The translations under genes and the position numbers were made by a program. A stretch of DNA of 64,000 bases, taken from assembly GCF_030625865.1 (NCBI RefSeq), contig NZ_DAOUQB010000003.1, positions 1 to 64,000 of the forward strand, given 5' to 3'. This DNA comes from Anaerotignum sp. (lineage in GTDB: Bacteria > Bacillota > Clostridia > Lachnospirales > Anaerotignaceae). The notes under the pieces were generated by a model. The model was not told the origin of the DNA. It made no database searches and worked only from the letters and a program-made list of their open reading frames with translations. Positions 39,199 to 48,436 of the stretch are shown here, one piece after another; within the stretch, counting starts at the first letter, position 1; every line of letters begins with the position of its first letter.

Positions 39199-39963
39199 AT
39201 GGAATATGGCATTAAGGAACTATCGGAATTGGCGGGAGTAAGCTCACGCACCCTTCGGTATTATGATGAGATTGGTCTGCTTTTGCCTTCTCATACCAAT
39301 GATGCCGGATACCGATTTTACGGGGAAAAGGAGGTTGAGCTTTTACAACAAATTCTTTTTTATCGGGAGCGGGGCTTTGGTTTAGAGCAGATCAGAAATA
39401 TTTTATATCAGACTGATTTTGATATTCTTTCTGCCTTATATGGTCATTTGCAGGAACTTGAAAATCAAAAGAAACGGGTAGATGACTTGATTTGTATTGT
39501 GAAAAAAACAATTCTATCAAAAAAAGGAGAAGTGGAAATGAGCGACAGAGAACGATTTGATGTATTGAAAGAAGAAATTATTCAAGAAAATGAAGAACGC
39601 TATGGCAAGGAAGTTCGAGAGAAGTATGGCAATGGTGCCCTAGAAGAAACAAACAAGAAAATTTTAGATATGACAGAGGGAGAATATGAACATCTTAAAA
39701 ATCTAGAAAATGAAATTTTATTTCGTTTAAAGGAAGTGGTCATTGCGGGGAAACAAGGGGAAAGTGCAGAAGGAAAGAATATAGTGCTGCTTCACAAGGA
39801 ATGGTTGAAAATGACTTGGAAAGGCTATTCCCTAAAAGGACATAAGGCGTTGACGGAGATGTATTTGATGGATGAACGTTTTACTGCCTACTATGACAGA
39901 GAAGTAAAAGGGTGTGCAGAATTTTTGAAAAAGGCTGTGGACTACTGGATTGAGAAGTTGTAA
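39199..39963 (+). CDS. MerR family transcriptional regulator with TipAS domain
   Basis: MEYGIKELSELAGVSSRTLRYYDEIGLLLPSHTNDAGYRFYGEKEVELLQQILFYRERGFGLEQI; C-terminal TipAS-like domain; ATG 39199 after aggaggtgac. Confidence 0.9.
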   Translation: MEYGIKELSELAGVSSRTLRYYDEIGLLLPSHTNDAGYRFYGEKEVELLQQILFYRERGFGLEQIRNILYQTDFDILSALYGHLQELENQKKRVDDLICIVKKTILSKKGEVEMSDRERFDVLKEEIIQENEERYGKEVREKYGNGALEETNKKILDMTEGEYEHLKNLENEILFRLKEVVIAGKQGESAEGKNIVLLHKEWLKMTWKGYSLKGHKALTEMYLMDERFTAYYDREVKGCAEFLKKAVDYWIEKL

Positions 39964-40028
39964 GATTGCGACTGAATGTGAGAAGAACAGGTCTCGATAA
40001 AATTAATTGAAATTTTTTTGGAAAAATG

Positions 40029-40087
40029 AAAAGCCCTCATGCTTATTAGTGCAAGGTAGATCCTGCACGAAGCAATGGGGCTTTTTT
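40029..40087 (+). terminator. Nested terminator hairpin
   Basis: AAAAGCCCTCATGCTT...GTGCAaGG/CCTGCAC...GAAGCAATGGGGCTTTTTT. Confidence 0.65.
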
Positions 40088-40133
40088 GCGAAAGAGAAGG
40101 GATTGGAGGTGCATATGAGGATTATGCCCCTCG

Positions 40134-40409
40134 TTAGGTATTTTCATTCCAATGCCAATTGTCTTGAATAAGACTCTTTGCTCTGTCAAAGTCTTTTTTG
40201 TAGACGTAAAAATTAAAGTCAATGGGTTGTATCAAGAGACGATCGGGAGAAATTACGGGAGAAAGCCCTCCGGGGGAATTTGCATCCACTGCCGATACAG
40301 AATGTTCGATTCCAGCCTCCTCTAAAAATTCACGCATTTTTCCCTGTTCTTCTAAGGAATGGGCTACATATACTGTAAGACTATTAAAAAATGTGAACAT
40401 AATCATCAC
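40134..40409 (-). CDS. Small hypothetical protein (91 aa)
   Basis: Intact ORF; gaggtgatgattatg-type start region on the minus strand. Confidence 0.55.
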   Translation of the reverse strand: MMIMFTFFNSLTVYVAHSLEEQGKMREFLEEAGIEHSVSAVDANSPGGLSPVISPDRLLIQPIDFNFYVYKKDFDRAKSLIQDNWHWNENT

Positions 40410-40523
40410 CTCCGTTTCATAAAGTATAGCATGATTTTAAGGTGATGGAAACCAATTGCTTGCATTTTAGAATGCTAGCACCCACTATCGTGCAAATTGT
40501 TTTTTTAATATGGAGAAGCAAAT

Positions 40524-41114
40524 TTAAAATATTAAACGAATTAGTGCGATCAAAATAAGGATTCCGCCGGATAGCGTCGTCCACAGATTTTCTTTAACTT
40601 TGTCGGAAGAGGTAAGCTTTTCACCGAAGAAAGCACCTAAGGATAGAAAGCTGACCTGAAAAATTGCGGCAAAAATAGGAAGACTGGCAATTTTTATTCC
40701 AGAAGCAGCAGCACTGACACCAACACCTAATGAATCAAGGGAAAGAATAAAACCAAGCAGGAGGGCTTCCTTAGGCTCCAATGTCTTAGATGCGTCTTTA
40801 TCGCAAGCGGAAGGCTGGTGAACCGTTGCCAGATGTGATGGAGGTTCTTTTGCCTTCCGAAAGCCTTGTAAGCAAAGCCATAGACCAAACAGAAGCAAAA
40901 AGCAGGCGGCTAAGGTCTCGCCTGTGGCGGAGGGAAGAAGCAGTGCAAGCCCGCGGCCTGCTAAAATAAAACCTTGCATCATGAAAAAAGTCTCTATTGC
41001 CAATAAAAATTTGGATGCGGTTGGGAAAGTAATGCGACGCAATCCATAAGAGATGCCAATGCCTAAAGCGTCCACACTGAGGGAAAAGGCAAGCAGCAAA
41101 CAAAAAACCATAAG
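40524..41114 (-). CDS. ytaF: MntP/YtaF-like sporulation membrane protein
   Basis: LLLAFSLSVDALGIGISYGLRRI and LGFILSLDSLGVGVSAAASGI: two copies of the conserved SLDxxGVG motif; start codon approximate. Confidence 0.8.
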   Translation of the reverse strand, partial: LMVFCLLLAFSLSVDALGIGISYGLRRITFPTASKFLLAIETFFMMQGFILAGRGLALLLPSATGETLAACFLLLFGLWLCLQGFRKAKEPPSHLATVHQPSACDKDASKTLEPKEALLLGFILSLDSLGVGVSAAASGIKIASLPIFAAIFQVSFLSLGAFFGEKLTSSDKVKENLWTTLSGGILILIALIRLIF

Positions 41115-41224
41115 GAAACACCTCCTGATTTCATAGTATGCAGATGGCATTTTTTTGGGCATGGTCTCATAGATATGAAAAAGAGGACAAACTGATTAAA
41201 CAAACAAAGGACGGGTGTGATGAT

Positions 41225-43882
41225 ATGGATTGGTGGAATCAAAATGCAAAGGAAGTTGTTCAGTCTTTGGGGTCTTCTTTGGGAAATGGCCTTTCTATGG
41301 AAGAGGCAAAAAAGAGATTATCGGAGAATGGGAAGAATCTGCTTCAGCATGAGGGGGAGAACACAGGAATTATAAGAAGATTTTTTGCTCAGTTTAATGA
41401 TTTTATGATTATACTGCTATTAGTGGCTGCGGTGGTTTCTTTTGCAGTATCTTATCTAAATGGGGAAAAGGACTTTATCGATTCTGTCATTATTATAGCA
41501 ATTGTCGTGCTAAATGCTCTCTTGGGTGTGATACAAGAGAGTAAGGCACAAAAGGCTTTAGAGGCGCTCAAGAAAATGTCGGCACCGAAGGCTGTGGTTT
41601 TTCGGGATGGGAAGCGCATGGAAATTCCTGCTGAAGATGTTGTAGTTGGGGATATTATGCTCCTTGAAGCAGGGGGATACATATGTGCCGATGGACGAGT
41701 GACAGAAAGCCGTAGTTTAAAAACCGAAGAAAGTGCTATTACTGGAGAGTCTCTGGCGGTAGAAAAGGAAACAAAGGTTTTTGCGAAGGAAACGGCTTTG
41801 GGCGATCGGAAAAATATGGTGTTATCCGGTAGTTTCGTACTAGGCGGAAGCGGACGTGCCATAGCGGTTGCAACAGGGATGGATACGGAAATTGGAAGGA
41901 TTGCCAATCTTTTGGCAGAGCAGGAGGATCAAGAAACGCCATTGCAGAAAAAACTTGGACAAACCGGAAAGGTCCTTGGTATGGGGGCACTGGGAATTTG
42001 TGCCGTTATTTTTGCTATGGGAATCTTGCGGCACGAACCACCATTTAATATGTTTATGACTTCCGTTAGTTTGGCTGTTGCTGCAATTCCCGAGGGGCTA
42101 CCTGCCATTGTGACGATTGTGTTGGCAATCGGGATGCAGAGAATGTCCAGAAAAAATACGATAATACGTCGTTTACCCGCAGTGGAGACCTTAGGCAGTG
42201 CGGCAGTCATTTGCTCGGATAAAACAGGAACGCTAACACAAAACAAAATGAAGGTTGTTAAAATTTCAGGCCATGATAAAAAGAAGAATGAGGAAAAAAG
42301 ACGGCTTATTCTTACGCTATTTTCCCTTTGCAATGATTGCCGAATGGAAAATGGAAAATTATTGGGTGAGCCTACGGAGCGGGCGTTAGCTGAGGCGGCG
42401 GAAGAAAACGGTGTGAGGATTGAGGATGTGCATGGAGAAATGCCAAGAATCGGTGAAATTCCCTTTTCGTCGGAACGAAAAATGATGACTACCCTTCATG
42501 CCATGGGCGACGGGACATGGATGACAGTTACCAAGGGTGCACCGGATATTTTGTTTGAACGCTGTACGAAATGTTTGGAGGGACATGCTCAGGTTACTTT
42601 TGATGGAAATAAGAAAAGCAAGGCAAGGATGCAAAACGGGGAGATGGCAGCAGGTGCATTAAGAGTGGTTGCGGTTGCGTTTAAAGAATGGCGGGAGAAG
42701 CCTGATTTATCCAGAGTAGAGAAGACTGAGCGGGATATGGTTTTTGTTGGTATGGCCGGTATGATTGACCCCCCCAGGCCTGAGGCTGCAAGTTCAGTTG
42801 CCCTTTGCAAAAAGGCGGGGATTCGCCCCGTCATGATTACGGGAGACCATGCCCTTACGGCACAGGCGATTGCTACCCAGCTTGGGATTTATCAAAAAGG
42901 AGATATTTGCATTACGGGTCAGGAGTTAGGGAAGCTATCTGATGAGGAATTGGTGGATGCCGTTGGCCATTGTACGGTATTTGCAAGGGTTGCCCCGGAA
43001 CATAAGGTGCGTATTGTGAAGGCGTATCAAAAAGATGGCAGTGTTGTTGCCATGACAGGGGACGGCGTAAATGACGCTCCGGCATTGAAGGCAGCGGATA
43101 TCGGATGCGCTATGGGAAAAAGCGGTACAGAGGTGGCGAAAGGTGCATCGGATATGATTTTGACGGATGATAATTTTGCTACCATTGTGGAAGCGGTACG
43201 GGAAGGCAGAGGTATTTACGATAACATCCGTAAGGCGGTACATTTTCTTTTATCCAGCAATATTGGAGAGATCATAACGATTTTTGCAGCGATGTGCTTT
43301 GGTTGGGCAACACCCCTGCTTCCTATTCAGCTGTTATGGGTAAACTTGGTGACGGATTCTTTGCCTGCCATTGCATTGGGCATGGACCCGGTGGAAAGGG
43401 ATTGCATGGATCGCCCGCCTAGAAAGCGGGAGAGCACGCTATTTGGCGGTGGATTGGGAAGTAAGATTATGGTGGAAGGCATGATGATTGGTATGTTGGC
43501 ATTGCTGGCGTTTGCCATTGGACATGTATATTTTGACGAAGAAAAAATGTATGTCACTGGCAGGACTATGGCGTTTGCAGTACTTTCTCTGTCTCAGTTA
43601 ATTCATGCTTTTAATATGCGCTCGGAGCATTCTTTATTGGCCATTCGTCCTTTTGATAATGTTTGGCTGGTTGGAGCACTGATTGTGGGTACAATCCTTC
43701 AGGTTGGGGTAATTATGGTTCAGCCTTTGGCGACGGTATTTAAAGTTACTCCTCTGGGTATTACAGAATGGATTGTTGTTGCTGGGCTAGCCCTTTTACC
43801 TTTACCCATTGTTGAGTTGGAAAAATGGAAGGACAGAATAATAGACTGTAAGAAAAGTAAAAATCAACTTGCAGTATTTTAA
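41225..43882 (+). CDS. Calcium-translocating-type P-type ATPase
   Basis: MDWWNQNAKEVVQSLG; CSDKTGTLTQNKM, TGDGVNDAPALKAADIGCAMG, PEGLPAIVTIVLA. Confidence 0.93.
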   Translation: MDWWNQNAKEVVQSLGSSLGNGLSMEEAKKRLSENGKNLLQHEGENTGIIRRFFAQFNDFMIILLLVAAVVSFAVSYLNGEKDFIDSVIIIAIVVLNALLGVIQESKAQKALEALKKMSAPKAVVFRDGKRMEIPAEDVVVGDIMLLEAGGYICADGRVTESRSLKTEESAITGESLAVEKETKVFAKETALGDRKNMVLSGSFVLGGSGRAIAVATGMDTEIGRIANLLAEQEDQETPLQKKLGQTGKVLGMGALGICAVIFAMGILRHEPPFNMFMTSVSLAVAAIPEGLPAIVTIVLAIGMQRMSRKNTIIRRLPAVETLGSAAVICSDKTGTLTQNKMKVVKISGHDKKKNEEKRRLILTLFSLCNDCRMENGKLLGEPTERALAEAAEENGVRIEDVHGEMPRIGEIPFSSERKMMTTLHAMGDGTWMTVTKGAPDILFERCTKCLEGHAQVTFDGNKKSKARMQNGEMAAGALRVVAVAFKEWREKPDLSRVEKTERDMVFVGMAGMIDPPRPEAASSVALCKKAGIRPVMITGDHALTAQAIATQLGIYQKGDICITGQELGKLSDEELVDAVGHCTVFARVAPEHKVRIVKAYQKDGSVVAMTGDGVNDAPALKAADIGCAMGKSGTEVAKGASDMILTDDNFATIVEAVREGRGIYDNIRKAVHFLLSSNIGEIITIFAAMCFGWATPLLPIQLLWVNLVTDSLPAIALGMDPVERDCMDRPPRKRESTLFGGGLGSKIMVEGMMIGMLALLAFAIGHVYFDEEKMYVTGRTMAFAVLSLSQLIHAFNMRSEHSLLAIRPFDNVWLVGALIVGTILQVGVIMVQPLATVFKVTPLGITEWIVVAGLALLPLPIVELEKWKDRIIDCKKSKNQLAVF

Positions 43883-43889
43883 CTGATAA

Positions 43890-43926
43890 CAAAAAGCTTG
43901 GGGGGCTCCTCAAGCTTTTTGTTTAT
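43890..43926 (+). terminator. Rho-independent terminator
   Basis: AACAAAAAGCTTGgggggctcctCAAGCTTTTTGTTT. Confidence 0.8.
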
Positions 43927-43993
43927 GCTTTTGTTAAAGGTGTCAGCTGGAAATATGAGTGGACTTTTTTACATATTTTAGACGCTGTATTTG

Positions 43994-44022
43994 TTGTTTC
44001 GCCTGATTGTATTTGTTATAAT
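43994..44022 (+). promoter_or_regulatory. Putative sigma-A promoter
   Basis: TTGTTT (43994-43999), 17 bp, TATAAT (44017-44022). Confidence 0.5.
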
Positions 44023-44098
44023 AAAAGAAAGCTTTTCCCGTGGTAAGGGCGGGGATTATTGAAAAGTTCCACAAGGCAAAGGCAGAGGGGGAAAGAAT

Positions 44099-45211
44099 AT
44101 GTATAGAACTGTTTATAGTCCTCAAGGGGCACGGATTAATTTGGATGGACGAGAGGTCGTAAATATGGCATCCAACAACTATTTAGGTCTTGCCAGCCAT
44201 CCTGCGGCAATACAGGCGGCAAAAGAGGCTTTAGATCAATACGGAGTGGGACCAACCGCCAGCCGAAATATAGTTGGAAATTTTCCCGTTCACGATGCGT
44301 TAGAGAAGGCGTTGGCAGAGTTTAAAGATGTGGAAGCTGTTCTTGTTTTTAATTGTGGTGTTTCAGCAAATACAGGGGTGATTCCTTTTTTGGTGGGGAA
44401 AGGTGATGTTATTTACAGTGATGCTTTGAATCACGGCAGTATTATTGATGGCTGTCGTCTATCCGGGGCACAGGTTAAAGTTTATGGGCATAAGAATATG
44501 AAATCCCTTGAGGAAAAATTAAAGGAGCCTGTGGAAGGGAAAAAGCTTATTGTTACGGATGGCGTGTTTAGCATGGATGGAGATTTGGCACCTCTTCCGG
44601 AAATTGCCGATTTGGCAGATGCGTATGGGGCAATGCTAATGGTTGATGATGCCCATGGCGACGGGGTTATGGGGCCTATGGGAAGAGGCACGGTAGACCA
44701 CTTTGGACTTCGTCAGCGTGTATATGTGGAAACTGGTTCTTTGTCAAAAGCATTTGGCTCTGCCGGAGGGTTTGTGGCAGGTTCAAGGGAACTGATTGAT
44801 GCATTGCGACCAAAGGCAAGAAGCTTTATTTTTACAGCATCGCCTATGGCTCCTTGTTTGGCAGCAGCAGCATTAAAGGTGATTGAGATGATTTCGGATG
44901 AGGAATCTTATGTAAAAAAACTTTGGGGAAACAGAGAATATTTCGCTAACCGAATGAAAAAACTGGGTTTAAACATTGGAACTACAGTTACACCTGTGAT
45001 TCCTGTCATTGTTGGGGATGGAGAACGGGCACAAAAAATGAGCCGGGATCTATTTGAGAAAGGTGTCTTTGCTCAGGTAATCCAATTTCCTATGGTACCG
45101 AAAGATGCAGCTCGCTTAAGAGTAATCATTTCCGCAGGGCATACCAAAGAGGATTTGGATTTGGCGGCAGATGCCATTGAGGAAAGTGCAAAGGCCATGG
45201 GAATACTGTAA
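44099..45211 (+). CDS. PLP-dependent alpha-oxoamine synthase (KBL / 8-amino-7-oxononanoate synthase-like)
   Basis: NNYLGLASHP, YGVGPTASRNIVGNFPVHDALE, DDAHGDGVMGPMGRGTVDHFG, TGSLSKAFGSAGGFVAG. Confidence 0.88.
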   Translation: MYRTVYSPQGARINLDGREVVNMASNNYLGLASHPAAIQAAKEALDQYGVGPTASRNIVGNFPVHDALEKALAEFKDVEAVLVFNCGVSANTGVIPFLVGKGDVIYSDALNHGSIIDGCRLSGAQVKVYGHKNMKSLEEKLKEPVEGKKLIVTDGVFSMDGDLAPLPEIADLADAYGAMLMVDDAHGDGVMGPMGRGTVDHFGLRQRVYVETGSLSKAFGSAGGFVAGSRELIDALRPKARSFIFTASPMAPCLAAAALKVIEMISDEESYVKKLWGNREYFANRMKKLGLNIGTTVTPVIPVIVGDGERAQKMSRDLFEKGVFAQVIQFPMVPKDAARLRVIISAGHTKEDLDLAADAIEESAKAMGIL

Positions 45212-45355
45212 AGGTAATACTCTCCATGGTTTTTACGGAATTAGATTTTGAGGGATACTTACCGGAGTATCCTTTTTTATTGGTAAAATATTGATAAGAA
45301 TTTTTAGCATTGAAATGTTTTCGTTGGAAATACTTTAAAAAAGGAGGCGAAAAAA

Positions 45356-45646
45356 ATGTTAAAAGACGGATTATTTGAATTGCAGGAAAAAGCAAGAAAA
45401 GACAGTAGCCTGCGTAAAAAAATATTGGAAACAAGGAAGGCGGAGGATCCGGAACTGGCTCTTTGCGAGCTTGCCACGGAATTAGGCTGTGCAGTTACCG
45501 TAGGAGAGATTTATCAACAAGGTCAAAGGTTTTTATCCGATATGGAGGATGGTCGCCTTGGCGTTACGGAGGCTCCGAAAAAATGGGGAGATACCTATGA
45601 TCAGTTTTTTGCGTCAATAGAAGGGATGGAAAAGAAAAAAGATTAA
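45356..45646 (+). CDS. Small protein with Nif11-like N-terminal region
   Basis: LFELQEKARKDSSLRKKILETRKAEDPELALCELATELGCAVTVGEIYQQG; strong RBS aaaggaggcg. Confidence 0.5.
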   Translation: MLKDGLFELQEKARKDSSLRKKILETRKAEDPELALCELATELGCAVTVGEIYQQGQRFLSDMEDGRLGVTEAPKKWGDTYDQFFASIEGMEKKKD

Positions 45647-45656
45647 TTGAACGATA

Positions 45657-45697
45657 GCACTCCAATTTAGGTGTCATTACCATTGGAGTGCTTTTCA
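45657..45697 (+). terminator. Rho-independent terminator
   Basis: AGCACTCCAAT...ATTGGAGTGCTTTT. Confidence 0.8.
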
Positions 45698-45893
45698 TTA
45701 GGATATTTAATTGTCATAATTTTGAATGGCTTACTACGTTTTTAAAATAATTTGAAGTTTTGGTATTAATTTTATCTCATTACTTGCAAATATCTATAAA
45801 AAAAAGGGACTGTCAAAAAAATAGGTTTTATAATATGAGGAAATGGGACATTTAACTACATTATTTGGCATGTAAATTTTGTGTTTTCCTACA

Positions 45894-45922
45894 TTGACAT
45901 AGATAAAGCGAAATGATAACAT
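45894..45922 (+). promoter_or_regulatory. Sigma-A-type promoter
   Basis: TTGACA (45894-45899), 17 bp, TAACAT (45917-45922). Confidence 0.55.
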
Positions 45923-45986
45923 TGAAAATAAATGTTTTAAATGGATTTTCAAAGACAAATGAAATATTGGCGCTTCTTTAGGGGGA

Positions 45987-47027
45987 ATGGGAATGGTAGA
46001 GATACAAAATGGAATGATTGGTCTGGAAAAGTTGGAAGTGACAGATATTATAGATATAAAAGTGCTTCAGGATTTTTTGGATAATTTTGCAATAGGTATG
46101 AATTGCGCTGCAGTTTGTGTAGATCGAGAAGGAAGAGAAATTACAGCGCCTAGTCATTATCGGGATTTTTGTAATAATTACATACATATGTCATCTATTG
46201 GAGATGCGAGATGTGCCACTTGCCACCATGATATGGGTGTGAAGGCAGTTCAGATGGGTAAGCCATATATTGGTTCATGCCATGCAAATCTAATGGATTT
46301 TGCCTGTCCAATTGTTATTAAGGGGCGGCATATAGGGACTGTACTGGGAGGCCAAGTTTTAGATTCTCAGCCGAATGAAGTTGCAATTAAAAAAACAGCA
46401 AAAGATCTAAATATTAATCAGGATGCATTATGGTCTGCGGCTCATGAGATAGATATTGTTCCTATGAAAAATATTCAAGCGGCGGCAGATGTTTTGTTTA
46501 TTGTTGTAAATGCATTAGCAGAAAATGGATATAATAGGCTTGAAATAGAAATATTAACGAAAGAATTAGCCAATAATTTTTTACATATATCGGAAACCAT
46601 CGGAACGCTAACCGCAGCTGCAAAAGAGTTGTCTAGTAGCCATAATGAACTGTCTGCAGGAATTACAGAAGTGAGCAATGTAACTAGGGAAGTTTCTGAT
46701 GTATTAAAGTCTATTGCAAAAATAATTAGTCAAACAAAGCTGTTAGGTTTAAATGCATCTATCGAGGCAGCTAGATTGGGTAATGACGGTAGAACCTTTG
46801 CGGTAGTAGCGAAAGAGATTCATACCCTTGCTGAAAGTTCCAATGAAACAGTTGTAAGAATTGATGTTTTAAACGAATTAATTAGGGAAAAGATAGACAC
46901 CACCATTCAAGATGCTGATGTGAGTCTTAAGAATACTGAAAGTCAGAGTGAAGCTATGGTGGATTTGCAGAAAATGGTAAATGATTCTGTAGATATAGCG
47001 AAAAATTTAGAGCAATTATTTCGCTAA
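45987..47027 (+). CDS. Soluble methyl-accepting chemotaxis-type protein with N-terminal PocR domain
   Basis: [32 protein letters not shown] (PocR) plus [35 protein letters not shown] (MCP hairpin tip); no TM segment seen. Confidence 0.87.
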   Translation: MGMVEIQNGMIGLEKLEVTDIIDIKVLQDFLDNFAIGMNCAAVCVDREGREITAPSHYRDFCNNYIHMSSIGDARCATCHHDMGVKAVQMGKPYIGSCHANLMDFACPIVIKGRHIGTVLGGQVLDSQPNEVAIKKTAKDLNINQDALWSAAHEIDIVPMKNIQAAADVLFIVVNALAENGYNRLEIEILTKELANNFLHISETIGTLTAAAKELSSSHNELSAGITEVSNVTREVSDVLKSIAKIISQTKLLGLNASIEAARLGNDGRTFAVVAKEIHTLAESSNETVVRIDVLNELIREKIDTTIQDADVSLKNTESQSEAMVDLQKMVNDSVDIAKNLEQLFR

Positions 47028-47108
47028 AACTGAGTAATTTCAATTGACTGGATTTCAAAATTTTATGCCTTCATAGCAACTAAAATGATAGAGTTCAGAA
47101 AGTATTTA

Positions 47109-47140
47109 CCACCGGATCTTATATAAGATCCGGTGGTTTT
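47109..47140 (+). terminator. Rho-independent terminator (perfect 28-nt palindrome)
   Basis: CCACCGGATCTTATATAAGATCCGGTGGTTTT. Confidence 0.9.
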
Positions 47141-47260
47141 ATGAGTTCAAAATTGCTTTATCATTATCTCAGAAAAGAAAGACTTGTGTTTGTTTTTAGC
47201 GTATAAAAAATTAGGAAAAGTACATTATTTAGGGTATACGTTTGGAGTAAGCCAAATTGT

Positions 47261-47749
47261 TTACCAAGTATGATGATGTAACTGACCTTGTGAGAGCATT
47301 CCGGGGAAGCCCTGTTGACGGCAGGCCTCGTAAAGAACAATTGCCACGGAGTTTGATAAATTTAAACTTCTAGCCGCTTCTAACATGGGGATACGGATGG
47401 TGGTTGCTTCATGTGCCATAAGAATTTCTTCAGGGATGCCTGCACTTTCCCGCCCAAACATAATATAGTCATCTTCTGTATATTCTACATCAGAATATAC
47501 ATGCTTTGCCTTTGTAGTTGCCATCCAGAGACGAATTCCTTGATTTTTGTTCAGAAAATCCTGAAAATTTTCATAATAGCGAATGTCAAGAAGTTTCCAA
47601 TAATCTAACCCCGCTCTTTTTAAATATTTATCTTCAACAGAAAAGCCCAAGGGTTTAATCAAATGCAAAACAGAGTTGGTAACGGCGCAGGTTCTTGCGA
47701 TATTACCTGCGTTTTGCGGTATCTCAGGCTCTAAAAGTACGATATGCAT
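47261..47749 (-). CDS. trmL: tRNA (cytidine(34)-2'-O)-methyltransferase TrmL (SPOUT)
   Basis: MHIVLLEPEIPQNAGNIARTCAVTNSVLHLIKPLGF, FGRESAGIPEEIL, LNLSNSVAIVLYEACRQ. Confidence 0.93.
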   Translation of the reverse strand: MHIVLLEPEIPQNAGNIARTCAVTNSVLHLIKPLGFSVEDKYLKRAGLDYWKLLDIRYYENFQDFLNKNQGIRLWMATTKAKHVYSDVEYTEDDYIMFGRESAGIPEEILMAHEATTIRIPMLEAARSLNLSNSVAIVLYEACRQQGFPGMLSQGQLHHHTW

Positions 47750-47917
47750 GCTGTGTTCCTCCTTTTAACTTATGCTTTAAATTGTAGCATAAAGAAAAGT
47801 ATAAGACAATACTTGGGCAAATGGGAGAAATTTTGAATTGAAAAATATTCCTATTGACTAATTACTTCTTGTATATTATTATTAAATAAAAATAGTTATC
47901 GTTTAGGAGTTTTGCTT

Positions 47918-48343
47918 ATGAAAGAAACTGCGCAAATTTTAAAAGAAAAAGGACTAAAGGTAACACCGCAGCGTATTGCAGTGTATAACATGCTTTTAAA
48001 TACCACGGAGCATCCCAATGCGGAAACCATCTATAAAGCATTAGAGCCTACAAATCCAACGATGAGCTTAGCTACGGTTTATAAAACCTTAGATTATTTT
48101 AAGCAACTTGGGTTAGTGCAGGAGCTGAATGTGGGTGAAGGCAGTTCTCGTTATGATGCTGTTGTAAAGTGCCATCCTCATACGGTTTGTGTCCAGTGTG
48201 GCAAGGTGCAAGATTTATATTTGGATGAATTAACAGAGATTCATAAAAAAGTAGAGGATGAATTGGATTTTCAAGTAAACTGTGAGCAGCTGATTCTTTA
48301 CGGTGTTTGCGGAAATTGCAGAAGAAAAAATAAAGAAGGTTAA
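47918..48343 (+). CDS. perR: Fur family regulator, PerR-like
   Basis: LKVTPQRIAVYNMLLNTTEHPNAETIYKAL...SLATVYKTLDYFKQLGLVQEL; CVQCGKV, CGNC zinc site. Confidence 0.85.
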   Translation: MKETAQILKEKGLKVTPQRIAVYNMLLNTTEHPNAETIYKALEPTNPTMSLATVYKTLDYFKQLGLVQELNVGEGSSRYDAVVKCHPHTVCVQCGKVQDLYLDELTEIHKKVEDELDFQVNCEQLILYGVCGNCRRKNKEG

Positions 48344-48364
48344 TCCCTTAGGATTAACCTTCTT
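48333..48364 (+). terminator. Rho-independent terminator overlapping perR stop codon
   Basis: AAGAAGGTTAATCCCTTAGGATTAACCTTCTT. Confidence 0.85.
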
Positions 48365-48370
48365 GTTTTG

Positions 48371-48399
48371 TTGACAAAATTTGGATATGCTGATATAGT
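48371..48399 (+). promoter_or_regulatory. Sigma-A-type promoter
   Basis: TTGACA (48371-48376), 17 bp, TATAGT (48394-48399). Confidence 0.65.
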
Positions 48400-48436
48400 C
48401 AATATGCTATTATTTGTAATTTTAAGGAGGTTTTCC

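Noticed and set aside
45805-45840. aaaaaaaagggactgtcaaaaaaatagg as a possible IS end
   Set aside because: No paired terminal repeat, transposase or target duplication nearby.
46205-46235. CxxCH (CATCHH) as a cytochrome c heme site
   Set aside because: No signal peptide or TM; it sits in a PocR-like domain, so cytosolic cysteine ligands are more plausible.
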